From the NCBI GenBank assembly GCA_947374315.1, contig CANCBK010000001.1, forward strand, positions 5,098-69,097: 64,000 nt of DNA. Reading direction: 5' to 3'. Of this stretch, positions 1 through 11,062 are shown one piece after another (positions within the stretch are counted from its first letter, which is position 1; every line of letters begins with the position of its first letter). The translations under genes were made by a program, and so were the position numbers. A model generated the notes under the pieces. That model saw only the letters and a program-made list of their open reading frames with translations, was not told where the DNA came from and did not search any database. Source of the stretch: Burkholderiaceae bacterium. GTDB lineage: Bacteria; Pseudomonadota; Gammaproteobacteria; Burkholderiales; Burkholderiaceae.

Positions 1-141
1 AGCCAAACTAAGATCTTCATCAACAGCATCAATGCTACCGGTGACTGATTGCCAGAAGCCGGGCTTGTCTGCTCGCTCTATCAGCAAGACCTCCCCATTC
101 AATTTGTAGATTACTACTAAAACTGAAATAGGGATTTTCAA
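1..141 (-). CDS. nudB: Dihydroneopterin triphosphate diphosphatase, Nudix family (N-terminal 47 residues; rest lies outside the window)
   Basis: The minus strand reads a Nudix N-terminus from a TTG codon at 141-139, preceded by an in-frame TAA, and stays open to the window edge. The visible part contains a hydrophobic first strand (ISVLVVIY) and the stretch ERADKPGFWQSVTGSID, which matches the beginning of NudB-type Nudix domains before the Nudix box itself. NudB removes pyrophosphate from dihydroneopterin triphosphate in folate synthesis. It lies 22 bases downstream of aspS on the same strand, an arrangement common in Burkholderiales. The TTG start is inferred because no ATG or GTG is available; a weak AGGTG lies about 12 bases upstream. 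Confidence 0.75.
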   Translation of the reverse strand, partial: MKIPISVLVVIYKLNGEVLLIERADKPGFWQSVTGSIDAVDEDLSLA

Positions 142-163
142 GATATCTTAAACACCTGCTTGC

Positions 164-1963
164 TTATGCGGCTGGAGTAGCTTGACGTAAACGAATGTGC
201 AACTCTTTCAGTTGACGCTCATCTACTGGGCTAGGCGCTTGCGTTAACAAACATTGCGCACGTTGTGTTTTAGGGAAGGCGATCACATCACGAATAGAGT
301 CGGCACCCGTCATCATCGTAACAATGCGGTCCAAGCCAAAAGCGATACCGCCATGTGGAGGCGCGCCATACTGCAAGGCATCCAGCAAGAAACCAAACTT
401 TGCTTGCGCTTCTTCTGCGCCAATCTTCAATGCGCGAAATACTTGGCTCTGTACCGCCTCTTGGTGAATACGAACAGATCCGCCACCAATCTCACTCCCA
501 TTAAGGACCATGTCGTAGGCTTTAGCCAAACACTTACCTGGATTAGATTCGAGGTACTGCATGTGTTCATCTTTAGGGCTGGTAAACGGATGATGGCAAG
601 CAACCCAGCGGGCTTCGCCTTCATCGTAGTCAAACATCGGGAAGTCCACTACCCACAATGGCTTCCAACCTTCAGTAGAGAGGCCATGTGCCTTGCCCCA
701 AGCGGAGTGACCAATTTTCAGGCGCAAGCCACCAATGGCATCGTTCACGACTTTTTCTTTATCGGCACCGAAGAAAATAATGTCTCCATCTTTAGCACCA
801 GTACGCTTCAAGATACCTTCAATGGCGGCATCATGTAAATTCTTGACAATCGGTGATTGCAGGCCATTGCGCCCCTCAGCTACGGAGTTCACCTTGATCC
901 AAGCTAAACCCTTGGCGCCATAGATGCTGACAAATTGAGTGTAGTCATCGATTTCGCTACGGCTAATTTCAGATCCACCGGGAACGCATAAACCAACCAC
1001 GCGTCCACCTTCCTGGTTGGCAGCACCAGAGAACACCTTGAAATCAACGTCCTTCATTAAATCAGTCAATTCAGTGAATTCAAAATTCACACGCAAATCA
1101 GGCTTATCCGAGCCAAAGCGTGCCATACCTTCTGAATAAGGCATGGTTGGGAATGGATTCGGTAACTCGACATTCATAGTGACTTTGAAAATATGACGAA
1201 TCATGTTTTCAAACAATTCGCGAATCTCCAATTCATCCAAGAAGGCTGTTTCACAGTCGATCTGGGTAAATTCAGGCTGACGGTCAGCACGCAAATCTTC
1301 GTCACGGAAACACTTCGTAATTTGATAGTAGCGATCAAAGCCAGCCACCATCAACAATTGCTTAAACAACTGGGGAGATTGCGGTAAAGCAAAGAACTGA
1401 CCATCATGAACTCGTGAAGGCACTAAATAATCACGAGCACCTTCAGGTGTACTCTTGGTCAACATGGGTGTTTCGATATCAATGAAGCCAGCAGTATCCA
1501 AATAGCGACGGCACTCCATCGCTACGTTATAACGCAGGCGCAAATTCTTTTGCATCTGTGGGCGACGCAAATCTAAAACACGATGCGTTAAACGCGTGGT
1601 CTCAGATAAGTTTTCATCTTCCAATTGGAATGGAGGGGTAATGGAGGCATTCAAAATCACCAGGCTATGGCAGAGGACTTCTATCTTGCCGCTGACCAAA
1701 TCATTATTCTCAGTGCCAGCAGGACGTGCGCGTACCAAACCTTTAATCTGAATACAAAACTCATTGCGCACCTGCTCAGCCAATGCGAACATGTCTGGAC
1801 GATCTGGATCGCATACAACCTGAACAAAACCCTGGTGATCACGCAAATCAATAAAGATCACGCCACCATGGTCGCGGCGGCGATTTACCCAACCAGAAAG
1901 GGTCACTTCTTGACCAATGAGTGATTCAGTTACCTGGCCGCAGGTATGGCTTCGCATCGACAT
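164..1963 (-). CDS. aspS: Aspartate--tRNA ligase (likely non-discriminating Asp/Asn type)
   Basis: Class II aminoacyl-tRNA synthetase of 599 residues, the usual bacterial length. An N-terminal OB-fold anticodon-binding domain (about 1-110) is followed by the catalytic core with motif 2 ([18 protein letters not shown]), a GAD insertion domain, and motif 3 near the C-terminus ([15 protein letters not shown]). It charges tRNA-Asp in the cytoplasm. His32 and Gly83 in the anticodon domain correspond to residues associated with relaxed AspRS in Pseudomonas, so it may also charge tRNA-Asn for GatCAB; this is inference. Start ATG at 1963 has an AGGA ribosome site 8-12 bases upstream. nudB follows on the same strand. 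Confidence 0.97.
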   Translation of the reverse strand: MSMRSHTCGQVTESLIGQEVTLSGWVNRRRDHGGVIFIDLRDHQGFVQVVCDPDRPDMFALAEQVRNEFCIQIKGLVRARPAGTENNDLVSGKIEVLCHSLVILNASITPPFQLEDENLSETTRLTHRVLDLRRPQMQKNLRLRYNVAMECRRYLDTAGFIDIETPMLTKSTPEGARDYLVPSRVHDGQFFALPQSPQLFKQLLMVAGFDRYYQITKCFRDEDLRADRQPEFTQIDCETAFLDELEIRELFENMIRHIFKVTMNVELPNPFPTMPYSEGMARFGSDKPDLRVNFEFTELTDLMKDVDFKVFSGAANQEGGRVVGLCVPGGSEISRSEIDDYTQFVSIYGAKGLAWIKVNSVAEGRNGLQSPIVKNLHDAAIEGILKRTGAKDGDIIFFGADKEKVVNDAIGGLRLKIGHSAWGKAHGLSTEGWKPLWVVDFPMFDYDEGEARWVACHHPFTSPKDEHMQYLESNPGKCLAKAYDMVLNGSEIGGGSVRIHQEAVQSQVFRALKIGAEEAQAKFGFLLDALQYGAPPHGGIAFGLDRIVTMMTGADSIRDVIAFPKTQRAQCLLTQAPSPVDERQLKELHIRLRQATPAA

Positions 1964-1979
1964 AACAATTTCCTATAAA

Positions 1980-2633
1980 TCAAAAATGATGTGGTGACTG
2001 CGGTGCAGTCAACCCGGTTGAACTTGTGGGGGGAACGGATCCCATTGAAACAATATGCTTAAGCGCCTCTTCAACACTCATCTCTAATTCGATGGTGTGG
2101 GCACGAGGCACAATCATAAAAAATCCAGATGTTGGGTTTGGCGTAGTTGGCAAAAACACATTCACATAACCTTCGCCCAACTTAGTAGAAACTTCCTTCG
2201 CGGGAATGCCCGTCTGAAACGCGATCGACCAAGAATCCGCATGCGGATAACGAATTAATAACGCCTTACTAAAAGCCTGACCACTGCCAGAAAATAAGGT
2301 TGAGGAAACTTGTTGGACGCTGGAGTAAATAGAGCGCACGACGGGAATGCGATTGATCTGTTTGTTCCACATACGAACCCACCATTGCCCAGCAAAACTA
2401 ATGGCAATGAGTCCAGTAAACATGATGACCGAAACCACAATCAAAATGCCAACACCAGGTAGCTCACGGAAATGTTGTAGATCAGCGGCAAACTGATTCG
2501 GAAACACGGCAATAATGGCATGCATTACAGAACCAAAAACACCGTCGAGCAGACCCAGGCCCCAGGCAATCACCCAAATGGTGATTGACATCGGTGCCCA
2601 CACCAAAATGCCTGCGATAAAGTATTTTTTCAT
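1980..2633 (-). CDS. DUF502 family inner-membrane protein
   Basis: A 217-residue protein with two clear hydrophobic segments (about residues 5-30 and 64-85) and a soluble C-terminal half, the layout of the DUF502 family. Characteristic stretches include AGILVWAPMSITIWVIAWG at the N-terminus and GFFMIVPRAHTIELEMSVEEA near the end. The biochemical role of the family is not established. It lies 16 bases upstream of aspS on the same strand, a conserved neighbourhood in betaproteobacteria. The last ~20 residues are Ser/Thr/Pro-rich and probably disordered. Confidence 0.9.
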   Translation of the reverse strand: MKKYFIAGILVWAPMSITIWVIAWGLGLLDGVFGSVMHAIIAVFPNQFAADLQHFRELPGVGILIVVSVIMFTGLIAISFAGQWWVRMWNKQINRIPVVRSIYSSVQQVSSTLFSGSGQAFSKALLIRYPHADSWSIAFQTGIPAKEVSTKLGEGYVNVFLPTTPNPTSGFFMIVPRAHTIELEMSVEEALKHIVSMGSVPPTSSTGLTAPQSPHHF

Positions 2634-2697
2634 TTGCCTATGCTTATGCCCTGCCTAACCTGGCATTTTAGCGGTTTAAGCGCGGATCGGCGACAGA

Positions 2698-4284
2698 CTA
2701 ATAGAGATTGAGGCTAATTATCAAAATTCCGGCCAAAAACCCACCAGCGAAGAGCAAGGCGCCCACCAATAGACGATGAGTGCGTCTTTCTTGCAGTAAA
2801 AGGCCTTTCAGGACCTCTAATTCGCCATTTTGATCTCTTTGTTGACCACGTCCCAAGGCTAAGCTTTCAGCAATTAAGCGGGGTAAGGTCGGCAAAATTT
2901 GGGCCCAGCCCGGCGCTTCCGACTTAATACCATCAACTAAAGCTCTCCAGCCCAGCTGCTGGCTGACCCATTTTTCCAAAATCGGCTTGGCAGTTTTCCA
3001 AAGATCCAAATCAGGATCTAGTTGACGGGCCAACCCTTCAACATTCAATAAGGTCTTTTGGAGCAAGGTCAGCTGAGGCTGAATCTCCACTTTAAAGCGG
3101 CGGGAAGTTTGGAACAAACGCATCAAGACAATGCCTAATGAGATTTCTTTTAAAGGACGATCAAAGTACGGTTCACATACTGAGCGGACCGCGCCCTCCA
3201 GCTCTTCGACTCGAGTATTGGCAGGAACCCAGCCAGATTCAATATGCAATTCAGCTACACGACGGTAATCGCGATTAAAGAATGCTAAGAAATTTAATGC
3301 CAAATAACTTTTATCAGACTGACTCAGCGCACCAACAATCCCGAAATCTAAAGAAATAAATCGACCAAAAGTTTCTGGCTCCAAGCTGATCATGATATTG
3401 CCTGGGTGCATATCCGCATGAAAAAAACCGTACTGGAACACCTGCGTAAAAAATATCTCTACGCCATCGGCGGCAAGCTTTTTAAAGTCAACACCAGCGG
3501 CGCGTAATTCTGCAGTACGCCCAATCGAAACGCCATTCATTTTTTCCATCACAATGACATTGGTATGACACAAGTCCCAATACATTTCTGGAATCATTAA
3601 CTTTTTAGAATCTGTGAAGTAACGACGCAACTGACTTGCATTCGCCGCCTCACGCATGAGATCCAATTCATCATGCAAATAGGTATCAAACTCCGCTACG
3701 TTCTCGCGAGGCTTCAGGCGTCTGCCATCCTCCGAACTTCTTTCAATAATTTTTGCCAAGTCATAAAGTAAAGCCAAGTCACCCTCGATCACCGGCAGAA
3801 TACCTGGGCGCAAGACCTTCACCGCAACCGCACGACCTTCCCATTCAGGATGTTTTTCAGTACCCCGTAAAAGACCAAAGTGCACCTGTGCCACGGAGGC
3901 GCTGGCTACGGGGGTGGCATCAAAGCTAACGAATATTTCTTCAATGGACTGACCCAGTGCCAATTCAATTAAACGACAGGATTCCTCATTAGAAAAAGGG
4001 GGTACCTGATCCTGTAACTTCGCCAACTCATTGGCAATATCTTCTGGCAATAGGTCGCGACGCGTAGAGAGTACTTGTCCAAACTTAACAAAGATAGGGC
4101 CAAGCGCCTCTAGAGTTAAACGAATGCGTTCGCCTCTAGGCAAAGACTCACCGGGAGAAGTCCAGCAAATAATCGTTAATACACCGCGCCGAATACCCGG
4201 CTTGAGAATATCGCGCAACAAAGGGAGTAAACCAAAGCGCCAAGCAGTAAAGAAAATAAAAGAGAGACGAGCAAGACGACGCAC
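2698..4284 (-). CDS. ubiB: UbiB, ABC1-family atypical kinase for ubiquinone synthesis
   Basis: A 528-residue member of the UbiB/ABC1/ADCK family, needed for the coenzyme Q hydroxylation steps in proteobacteria. Diagnostic features are the KxGQ motif ([11 protein letters not shown]), the alanine-rich loop replacing the kinase P-loop (ASVAQVHFG), the catalytic-loop sequence HADMHPGNI, and two hydrophobic helices at the extreme C-terminus that anchor it to the inner membrane. The start is GTG at 4284 (no in-frame ATG nearby), six bases after the ubiJ stop, with AAGG ten bases upstream. Its position after ubiJ and near ubiE reproduces the proteobacterial ubiEJB order. Confidence 0.96.
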   Translation of the reverse strand: MRRLARLSFIFFTAWRFGLLPLLRDILKPGIRRGVLTIICWTSPGESLPRGERIRLTLEALGPIFVKFGQVLSTRRDLLPEDIANELAKLQDQVPPFSNEESCRLIELALGQSIEEIFVSFDATPVASASVAQVHFGLLRGTEKHPEWEGRAVAVKVLRPGILPVIEGDLALLYDLAKIIERSSEDGRRLKPRENVAEFDTYLHDELDLMREAANASQLRRYFTDSKKLMIPEMYWDLCHTNVIVMEKMNGVSIGRTAELRAAGVDFKKLAADGVEIFFTQVFQYGFFHADMHPGNIMISLEPETFGRFISLDFGIVGALSQSDKSYLALNFLAFFNRDYRRVAELHIESGWVPANTRVEELEGAVRSVCEPYFDRPLKEISLGIVLMRLFQTSRRFKVEIQPQLTLLQKTLLNVEGLARQLDPDLDLWKTAKPILEKWVSQQLGWRALVDGIKSEAPGWAQILPTLPRLIAESLALGRGQQRDQNGELEVLKGLLLQERRTHRLLVGALLFAGGFLAGILIISLNLY

Positions 4285-4290
4285 GATGAA

Positions 4291-4908
4291 TTAACCTTTT
4301 TGCTCTAGAAGTTGGATGCGCTTTTCTATGCGATTAACCGCATCACGCAAATCATTTAATTCATTCTTGCGAATCATAAAATCTCGTTTATTCAAAAGTA
4401 CTTTTCTTTCTTCGCTGACATATTCCACGACATTCTCTAGTAAATCAGCAACTGCCGATCTTCCGGAGGAGACTAATTTCTTACCTTGACGTACAGCAAA
4501 GTTCGCTGGCGCATCGCCAATCAAGCGCGCCAAATCTTCCTCATACTCCCACCGTACCTGTCCTGCTAAACGTCCCAGCAATTGCGCCAAATCGGCATCA
4601 CCGGTAATTTTGACTGACTTCATCGCTTGCTCTCGCAGACCTCCTGAGCCACCAGCAATTGCGCTTAGGGCCTCAGCAGAAACATCCAACTCCAATGATG
4701 GCTTATCAACATGGGGGGATGATGCCAACAAGCCTTCCGGAGTCAACTCAAAAGTAAGATTGCCAATAGGCAGCTTCATCAAAATCACTTTGCCTGCATG
4801 ACAAGCCAACTCCGCCATCGCCCAAGGCTCCGCCATCAGGACATGATTAATCCCTCGGCAAGTGGCAGCAGATGCAATAGTGTGAGTGGCGGGAGAGGCG
4901 GTAGTCAT
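4291..4908 (-). CDS. ubiJ: UbiJ, SCP2-domain ubiquinone biosynthesis accessory factor
   Basis: A protein of 205 residues from ATG 4908. It has a sterol-carrier SCP2-like region in the middle (VILMKLPIGNLTFELTPEGL onward) and a C-terminal amphipathic helix/coiled coil (NELNDLRDAVNRIEKRIQLL), as in UbiJ. UbiJ binds ubiquinone intermediates in the soluble Ubi complex. A longer frame opening at a TTG at 4929 is rejected because those seven codons lie inside the terminator hairpin of the upstream gene. It is followed six bases later by ubiB. Confidence 0.88.
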   Translation of the reverse strand: MTTASPATHTIASAATCRGINHVLMAEPWAMAELACHAGKVILMKLPIGNLTFELTPEGLLASSPHVDKPSLELDVSAEALSAIAGGSGGLREQAMKSVKITGDADLAQLLGRLAGQVRWEYEEDLARLIGDAPANFAVRQGKKLVSSGRSAVADLLENVVEYVSEERKVLLNKRDFMIRKNELNDLRDAVNRIEKRIQLLEQKG

Positions 4909-4914
4909 AAGTGT

Positions 4915-4936
4915 AAAAAACCCGCACAAGTGCGGG
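4915..4936 (-). terminator. Rho-independent terminator after the Tim44-like gene
   Basis: On the minus strand CCCGCAC-TT-GTGCGGG forms a perfect 7-bp GC-rich stem with a two-base centre (in practice a slightly wider loop), followed by six T residues. It sits 25 bases after the stop of the Tim44-like gene and just before the ATG of ubiJ, so it separates ubiEJB into two parts or allows partial read-through. Confidence 0.85.
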
Positions 4937-4960
4937 CTTTCGATGGAAAGTACCTCAAGC

Positions 4961-5872
4961 TTAAACCAACTGCGAAATACCCGCCAGTACCCAGCCTCCA
5001 GGGCCTGTCACCGGCTTACTTAAATTCCAAATTTCAGAGAAGTTATTCGCTTGCGCACCTGGCTGCTCACGAATCATGCCAGTGAACTGCACGCTGCAGT
5101 AATACGCATGATCAGAAGTCTCAATGCCCAATAATTGCGCATTGAGTGTCACCACATCCGTTTGATTGGCGCTATCCGCACGACCTGAAAGATCTTGCTC
5201 GATCGTCATAAACATCTCTGAGTTGGTGTACTCACGCAATGCAGTCAGGTCACCCTGATCCCATGCTTTTTGTAGGGACGCAAAATATTGCTTAGCATTC
5301 TCTAAAAATGCGTACTCATCGAACCCCGGCGGCAATGTCGACTGAAATGGTGGGGGCTCATCAGTTGCAACACCTCCAAAGGCATTGGCTGCCGGCGTAA
5401 ATGCAGGCTCTTGCCTAGATGCGGAATTGTCTGAAGTGCGCTGCATTCCTTGCGACGGAACATTCGTCGCTTGACCCGCACCCGATAAAGCAGGCAACAA
5501 TCTTCTGATGACAAACATAATCGCGAAGCCTGCCAAAACAGCAATCAGCAATCCAGTAATCAGGGAAGACGCTGCCTCACCCAATCCAAAGTGAGACAAG
5601 AGATATCCAATACCCAAGCCAGCAGCTAAACCGCCCAACATTCCACCCATTCCACCAAAGCGACTGGGTGTTGGCGCTTGTGTCGGAGCTGGTGCAGTCG
5701 GTTGAGCTTGCTGTACTGGTTTTTGCATAGGGGCAGCCTGCCTTTGGATTGGAGCGCTAGGCATCCTACCAAAACTTCTTCCACCACCAAAGCGAGCAGC
5801 ATCTGCAGGACCAATAGAAGCAATGATCAAGCTCAGACTTAAGAACACTGCTTTGAAAAAATGCTTATTCAT
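4961..5872 (-). CDS. Tim44-like domain membrane protein
   Basis: A 303-residue protein with an N-terminal signal peptide (LSLSLIIASIGPADA, cleavage likely after ADA near residue 25), a Gly/Pro/Gln-rich linker with repeated PxxP and RFGG elements (about 26-85), a hydrophobic segment (about 85-130), and a C-terminal Tim44-like domain (about 185-303). Its bacterial role is not established. It lies between ubiE and ubiJ on the same strand, as in many Burkholderiaceae. The low-complexity linker is the only unusual part. Confidence 0.85.
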   Translation of the reverse strand: MNKHFFKAVFLSLSLIIASIGPADAARFGGGRSFGRMPSAPIQRQAAPMQKPVQQAQPTAPAPTQAPTPSRFGGMGGMLGGLAAGLGIGYLLSHFGLGEAASSLITGLLIAVLAGFAIMFVIRRLLPALSGAGQATNVPSQGMQRTSDNSASRQEPAFTPAANAFGGVATDEPPPFQSTLPPGFDEYAFLENAKQYFASLQKAWDQGDLTALREYTNSEMFMTIEQDLSGRADSANQTDVVTLNAQLLGIETSDHAYYCSVQFTGMIREQPGAQANNFSEIWNLSKPVTGPGGWVLAGISQLV

Positions 5873-5927
5873 ACTTTTATCTCCCTAGAACTACTGTAAT
5901 TCCCAAGCGCCAAACACTTCATCTTGA

Positions 5928-6671
5928 TTAATATTTAATGCCAATATGCAAGGCAACAATTCCGCCAGTCATTCTGTGGGTTTCCACTTCATCAAAGCCA
6001 ACTCCCAGCATGATCTCTTTAAGGGCTTGGGCATCTGGATGCATGCGAATGGACTCAGCCAAATAGCGGTAGCTTTCAGAGTCTTGGGCGATTTTTTCAC
6101 CCAACCAAGGTAGCACCTTGAATGAATAGGTGTCATAAACAGGCTGCAGAAATGCATCTGGCTTGGAAAACTCCAATACCAGCACCCGACCACCTGGTTT
6201 GATGACGCGGCGCATCTCGCCTAAAGCGACATCTTTATGAGTCATGTTCCGCAAACCAAATGCCACCGTCACCACATCAAAATGATTGGCGGGAAATGGG
6301 ATTTTTTCTGCGTCAAACTGAACACATGGCAAAGCCAAGCCTTTATCTAGCAAGCGGTCACGGCCAACTCCCAGCATTGACGCATTAATATCACTCAACC
6401 ATACCTGCGCCTCAGGGTTATGGCCCCAGGCGGCCGCACGCGCGAAGGCTGCAGCCAGGTCACCCGTTCCACCAGCGATATCCAATACCTTTTGGCCAGG
6501 GCGAACTTGTGCGCGAGCAATCGTCACTTTCTTCCACAGGCGATGCAATCCGAATGACATCAAGTCATTCATCACATCGTATTTGCTCGCTACAGAGTGA
6601 AAGACTTCTGCGACTTTGCCAGCCTTTTCGGCTTCGTCAACGCTTTGATATCCAAAATGGGTCTTACTCAT
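5928..6671 (-). CDS. ubiE: Ubiquinone/menaquinone biosynthesis C-methyltransferase UbiE
   Basis: A 247-residue SAM-dependent methyltransferase that methylates the demethoxy-ubiquinone ring. It begins with the UbiE signature [20 protein letters not shown] and has motif [16 protein letters not shown], then [18 protein letters not shown] (motif II/post-II region) and [13 protein letters not shown]. Length and motif order are standard. It is co-directional with the DUF971 gene upstream (28 bases apart) and the Tim44-like gene downstream (55 bases apart). Confidence 0.97.
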   Translation of the reverse strand: MSKTHFGYQSVDEAEKAGKVAEVFHSVASKYDVMNDLMSFGLHRLWKKVTIARAQVRPGQKVLDIAGGTGDLAAAFARAAAWGHNPEAQVWLSDINASMLGVGRDRLLDKGLALPCVQFDAEKIPFPANHFDVVTVAFGLRNMTHKDVALGEMRRVIKPGGRVLVLEFSKPDAFLQPVYDTYSFKVLPWLGEKIAQDSESYRYLAESIRMHPDAQALKEIMLGVGFDEVETHRMTGGIVALHIGIKY

Positions 6672-6699
6672 ATTCTGCTTTGCTCTACTCTAATAATGA

Positions 6700-7092
6700 T
6701 CAATGACTACCGCAAGAGTGTCCGCCAGCAACACTCATTGGAGTATCGCGATCTAAACCAGCGGCAGTTAATTTGTCCAAATGCTCTTTCCATAACTGCT
6801 CATGGTTTTCACATAAAAAGCGTAAGTAATCCCAGGTATATAAGCCTGAATCATGCCCATCTGAAAAAGAGGGTTTGATAGCGTAATGGCCGACTGGCTC
6901 AATATTGGCAATTAAGACATCGCGCTTGCCTGTTTGTAGAGTTTCTTGTCCCGGGCCATGACCTTGCACTTCAGCCGAAGGTGACACCACCCTCAAAAAC
7001 TCAAATGGCAATCGATAGGTATTGCCATCTTCATAAGTTAGTTCCAATACTTTAGATTGTTGATGCACAACTACATTTGTTGGGATCATCAA
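6700..7092 (-). CDS. DUF971 (gamma-butyrobetaine hydroxylase-like N-terminal domain) protein
   Basis: A 130-residue stand-alone DUF971 domain, the fold found at the N-terminus of gamma-butyrobetaine hydroxylases. Recognisable parts are [38 protein letters not shown] and [10 protein letters not shown]. The C-terminus ends with a His/Cys-containing tail (GGHSCGSH) that could bind metal; this is inference. Its start overlaps the stop of the large dehydrogenase gene, implying translational coupling. Function unknown; single-domain members are often placed near iron-sulfur genes, and its upstream partner here is an iron-sulfur protein. Confidence 0.88.
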   Translation of the reverse strand: MMIPTNVVVHQQSKVLELTYEDGNTYRLPFEFLRVVSPSAEVQGHGPGQETLQTGKRDVLIANIEPVGHYAIKPSFSDGHDSGLYTWDYLRFLCENHEQLWKEHLDKLTAAGLDRDTPMSVAGGHSCGSH

Positions 7093-10000
7093 ACCAATAC
7101 CCTCTCAATGCCACCCTGATTTGCCTTTGCAACATAATCTTGCATCCAATCATCGCCCAATAATTTTTGAGCCATCTCGACCACGATGTAATCCGCAGTG
7201 GTGCCACTATCTGCATCAAAGCGCGTTAATCCCTGCAAGCAAGATGGGCAGCTCGTAAGCACTTTGACCTCACCGGTGAAGTCGCCTTTACGCAACTCAT
7301 TGGCACCCTTCTCCATCTCAATCTCTTTACGGAAGCGGACTTGCGTAGAAATATCAGGACGCGTCACAGCCAAGGTCCCAGACTCTCCGCAGCAACGATC
7401 GTTTTTCTGAATGGCTTTGCCGTCATCTAGCTGGATGAGCTCATTGACTGTCTTGAGTGGGTCTTGCAACTTCATCGGTGAGTGGCAGGGGTCGTGATAC
7501 ATATACTTCACACCAGTCACATTAGAAAGCTTCACGCCCTTCTCAAGTAGATATTCATGAATATCAATAATGCGGCAGCCAGGGAAGATCTGTTCAAACT
7601 GGTAACCCGCTAATTGGTCATAGCAAGTTCCACAAGAAACCACCACTGTCTTGATGTCTAAATAATTGAGAGTATTAGCGACACGATGGAAAAGAACGCG
7701 ATTGTCCGTAATCATCTTCTCTGCTTTATCGAAGTCGCCATTACCCCGCTGTGGATAGCCGCAACACAAATAGCCCGGAGGCAATACTGTTTGCACGCCA
7801 ACATTCCATAGCATGGCTTGAGTAGCCAATCCTACCTGGGAGAACAAACGCTCCGAACCACAACCCGGGAAATAAAACACCGCCTCCGTATCCGCAGAAG
7901 TGGTTTTTGGATCCCGAATGATTGGGACGTAATTCGCATCTTCAATATCTAAGAGCGCACGAGCCGTCTTCTTAGGTAAATTGCCTGGCATCTTCTTGTT
8001 GACGAAGAAGATGACCTGTTCTTTGATATTTGGCTTCGTTACCGTTGCAGGTGGGTGTGCAGTTTGCTTACGCGCCAACTTCCGGAACACATCATTCCCT
8101 AAGCGTTGCAATTTGTAGCCCCAGCCAATCATCATCTTGCGAGTCAGATTAATAGTGTCGGGATTAGTAGCGTTTAGGAAGAACATGGAAGCGGCAGTCC
8201 CGGGATTGAAGCGCTGCTGACCCATCTTACGCAACAAGTTACGCATGTTCATCGTTACATCGCCGAAGTCAATTTTGACTGGACAAGGCGTTAAGCACTT
8301 GTGGCAAACCGTGCAATGCGCAGCAACGTCATCGAACATTTCCCAATGGCGAATGGATACACCCCGACGCGTTTGCTCTTCATACAAAAAAGCTTCGATC
8401 AGCAAAGAGGTTGCCAAAATCTTGTCGCGTGGGCTGTACAACAAATTGGCGCGTGGCACGTGGGTAGAGCAAACAGGTTTGCACTTGCCGCAACGCAAAC
8501 AATCTTTCACGCTATCAGCGATTGCACCAATGTCGCTTTGCTGCATGATGATGGACTCATGGCCCATCAAACCAAAGCTCGGGGTATAGGCCATGCTGAG
8601 ATCAGCATTTGGCATTAACTTGCCTTTATTGAAGCGGCCCTCTGGATCAACGCGCTGCTTGTAAGCGCGAAAATCCTTCAACTCCGCCTCAGTGAGATAT
8701 TCAAGCTTAGTAATACCAATGCCATGCTCACCAGAAATTACCCCATCTAGGGAGCGGGCCAATTTCATAATCCGAGCTACCGCACGATGCGCATCTTGCA
8801 ACATCTCATAGTCATCAGAGTTCACAGGAATGTTGGTGTGCACATTACCGTCACCAGCATGCATATGTAGCGCCACGAAAACACGCTTACGCAAAATATT
8901 CTTATGGGTAGCCTCTAATTCATTGAGGATAGGCTCAAAGGCTAGACCACCAAATATGATTCTGAGTTCAGCACGCACTTCAGTTTTCCAAGAGGCGCGC
9001 AAACTGTAATTCTGCAAGTCTGGGAAATACGTATCCATCTGCGTCAACCACCCAGACCAACGCGCCCGTACTTTGCCGATCAACTCAAGCGCCTGCTGAA
9101 CGCGATCACCTAAAATTTCCGCAGTGGGAATTTCATAATCTTCAGTGGCTTTGCCTAGTGGTAATGCGCTCTTTTTCAAGAACGATTCAAGACCATCCAA
9201 CATCTGCAATTTATTTTTGAGTGAGAGCTCAATATTGATGCGCTCAATACCTTCTGTGTACTCACCCATACGTGGCAATGGAATCACCACGTCTTCATTA
9301 ATCTTGAATGCATTGGTATGACGAGCAATGGCAGCAGTACGCGCACGATCCAACCAAAACTTTTTACGTGCTTCAGCGCTGACCGCCACAAAGCCTTCGC
9401 CAACCCGATTATTGGCCATGCGAACGACTTCACTGGTCGCGGCAGCTACCGCTTCTTCATCATCACCAGCAATGTCACCAATCAACACCATTTTTGGCAG
9501 GGCGTTACGCTTAGACTTCGTTGAATAACCTACCGCTCTCAAATAGCGATCATCCAAGTGCTCTAAACCAGCCAAGATTGGGCCGCCGTTTTTACTTAAG
9601 CCATCAAGATAAGCTTTAATTTCTACAATGCTCGGAATCGCTTCTTGCGCTTGACCAAAAAACTCCAAGCAAACAGTACGCATGTATTTAGGCATACGAT
9701 GCAGTACCCAAGTAGCACTGGTAATTAAACCATCACAACCTTCTTTTTGAACGCCCGGTAAGCCCGATAAAAACTTATCGGTTACATCCTTACCCAAACC
9801 TTCTTTACGAAAACGCTTGCCCTCTACTTCGAGAATTTCTGTTTTAAGAATACGTTCGCCAGGCTCACTCAAGCCATCCGACCAAGTCAGCTGAAAGCGG
9901 ACTTTTTCTGCAACGTGAATTTTTCCAAGATTGTGTTCTAAGCGCTCGATATCCAGCCAATTGCCTTCTGGATCCACCATGCGCCAGCTAGCGAGGTTAT

Positions 10001-10928
10001 CCAATGCAGTGCCCCACAGGACCGCTTTTTTACCGCCGGCATTCATGGCGATATTACCGCCAATACAGCTGGCATCAGCAGAAGTGGGGTCGACTGCAAA
10101 GACAAGCCCGGCTCGCTCTGCCGCATCTGAAACTCTGCGAGTCACTACACCAGCGCCTGTAAAGATCGTCGAGACTTCATGCTCTACACCTGGCAAACGT
10201 TTTACTTTGACGCCGTCAATTTGCTCAAGTTTCTCAGTATTAATAACTGCCGACATAGCGTAAAGAGGAATAGCGCCACCGGTATAGCCAGTGCCACCTC
10301 CACGCGGAATAATCGTCAAACCTAATTCCACACAAGCTTTTACTAAACCGGGGATTTCAGATTCATAATCCGGCTTCAGTACCACCAATGGGAACTCCAC
10401 GCGCCAGTCGGTTGCATCCGTTACGTGAGCAGCACGAGATACGCCATCAAAACAAATATTGTCAGAAGCGGTAATGCGACCCAGTTCTTTACGAGCGCGC
10501 TTACGAATCTCCGTCACCTCTTTGAAACCTTGCTCAAAGTTTTCAACGGCACGATGTGCGGCGTTTAATAACACTTGAACTTGCTCAGCGGATTCGGAGC
10601 TCGAACGTTTTTGCACCTCACCGAGGCGATGCCATAGCGCATCAATCAATAATTGGCGGCGATTGGCGTTATCTAATAAGTCATCTTGCAAGAAGGGGTT
10701 GCGTTGAACCACCCAGATGTCACCCAAGACCTCGAATAACATGCGAGCGGAGCGGCCAGTACGGCGAACGCCACGCAAGTCATTGAGAACACGCCATGAC
10801 TCCTCGCCCAGCAGGCGAATGACGATTTCACGATCGGAAAAAGAGGTGTAGTTGTAGGGGATTTCGCGCAAGCGGGGTGAGCCGGCTTCGGCATCTAGCA
10901 ACTGGTTCAAAGCTAATGGTGCGTTCAT
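7089..10928 (-). CDS. FAD-linked oxidoreductase fused to 4Fe-4S and CCG domains (D-2-hydroxyacid dehydrogenase-like)
   Basis: A 1279-residue multidomain protein. Order: an N-terminal DUF3683-type domain (about 1-130); an FAD-binding PCMH domain with the glycine-rich segment [17 protein letters not shown] (about 170-420); an FAD-oxidase C-terminal domain with [14 protein letters not shown] and [14 protein letters not shown] (to about 770); a ferredoxin-like region with [11 protein letters not shown] and [12 protein letters not shown]; and two CCG cysteine-rich modules (PGCG...CCGYPQ and HDPCHS...RCCGESG). This resembles D-lactate/glycolate dehydrogenases joined to a GlpC/LldE-like subunit, so it likely passes electrons from a D-hydroxyacid to the quinone pool. 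The substrate cannot be read from sequence. It overlaps the DUF971 gene. Confidence 0.92.
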   Translation of the reverse strand: MNAPLALNQLLDAEAGSPRLREIPYNYTSFSDREIVIRLLGEESWRVLNDLRGVRRTGRSARMLFEVLGDIWVVQRNPFLQDDLLDNANRRQLLIDALWHRLGEVQKRSSSESAEQVQVLLNAAHRAVENFEQGFKEVTEIRKRARKELGRITASDNICFDGVSRAAHVTDATDWRVEFPLVVLKPDYESEIPGLVKACVELGLTIIPRGGGTGYTGGAIPLYAMSAVINTEKLEQIDGVKVKRLPGVEHEVSTIFTGAGVVTRRVSDAAERAGLVFAVDPTSADASCIGGNIAMNAGGKKAVLWGTALDNLASWRMVDPEGNWLDIERLEHNLGKIHVAEKVRFQLTWSDGLSEPGERILKTEILEVEGKRFRKEGLGKDVTDKFLSGLPGVQKEGCDGLITSATWVLHRMPKYMRTVCLEFFGQAQEAIPSIVEIKAYLDGLSKNGGPILAGLEHLDDRYLRAVGYSTKSKRNALPKMVLIGDIAGDDEEAVAAATSEVVRMANNRVGEGFVAVSAEARKKFWLDRARTAAIARHTNAFKINEDVVIPLPRMGEYTEGIERINIELSLKNKLQMLDGLESFLKKSALPLGKATEDYEIPTAEILGDRVQQALELIGKVRARWSGWLTQMDTYFPDLQNYSLRASWKTEVRAELRIIFGGLAFEPILNELEATHKNILRKRVFVALHMHAGDGNVHTNIPVNSDDYEMLQDAHRAVARIMKLARSLDGVISGEHGIGITKLEYLTEAELKDFRAYKQRVDPEGRFNKGKLMPNADLSMAYTPSFGLMGHESIIMQQSDIGAIADSVKDCLRCGKCKPVCSTHVPRANLLYSPRDKILATSLLIEAFLYEEQTRRGVSIRHWEMFDDVAAHCTVCHKCLTPCPVKIDFGDVTMNMRNLLRKMGQQRFNPGTAASMFFLNATNPDTINLTRKMMIGWGYKLQRLGNDVFRKLARKQTAHPPATVTKPNIKEQVIFFVNKKMPGNLPKKTARALLDIEDANYVPIIRDPKTTSADTEAVFYFPGCGSERLFSQVGLATQAMLWNVGVQTVLPPGYLCCGYPQRGNGDFDKAEKMITDNRVLFHRVANTLNYLDIKTVVVSCGTCYDQLAGYQFEQIFPGCRIIDIHEYLLEKGVKLSNVTGVKYMYHDPCHSPMKLQDPLKTVNELIQLDDGKAIQKNDRCCGESGTLAVTRPDISTQVRFRKEIEMEKGANELRKGDFTGEVKVLTSCPSCLQGLTRFDADSGTTADYIVVEMAQKLLGDDWMQDYVAKANQGGIERVLV

Positions 10929-11062
10929 AGCGTCATGTTTGATAAATATGCATTTTAATTGAGCAAACCTGATATTGGCAGGAAACAGGGAAAGTTGTTG
11001 GCCAAAGGGATAAACCCTTGCAAATCTAAGGGCTTAGAGGCCATTCATGGTACGCTCATCGC

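Noticed and set aside
254..838. A 194-codon open frame on the plus strand opposite aspS
   Set aside because: It lies wholly inside aspS on the other strand, has no ribosome site and no recognisable domain; its openness follows from the codon bias of aspS.
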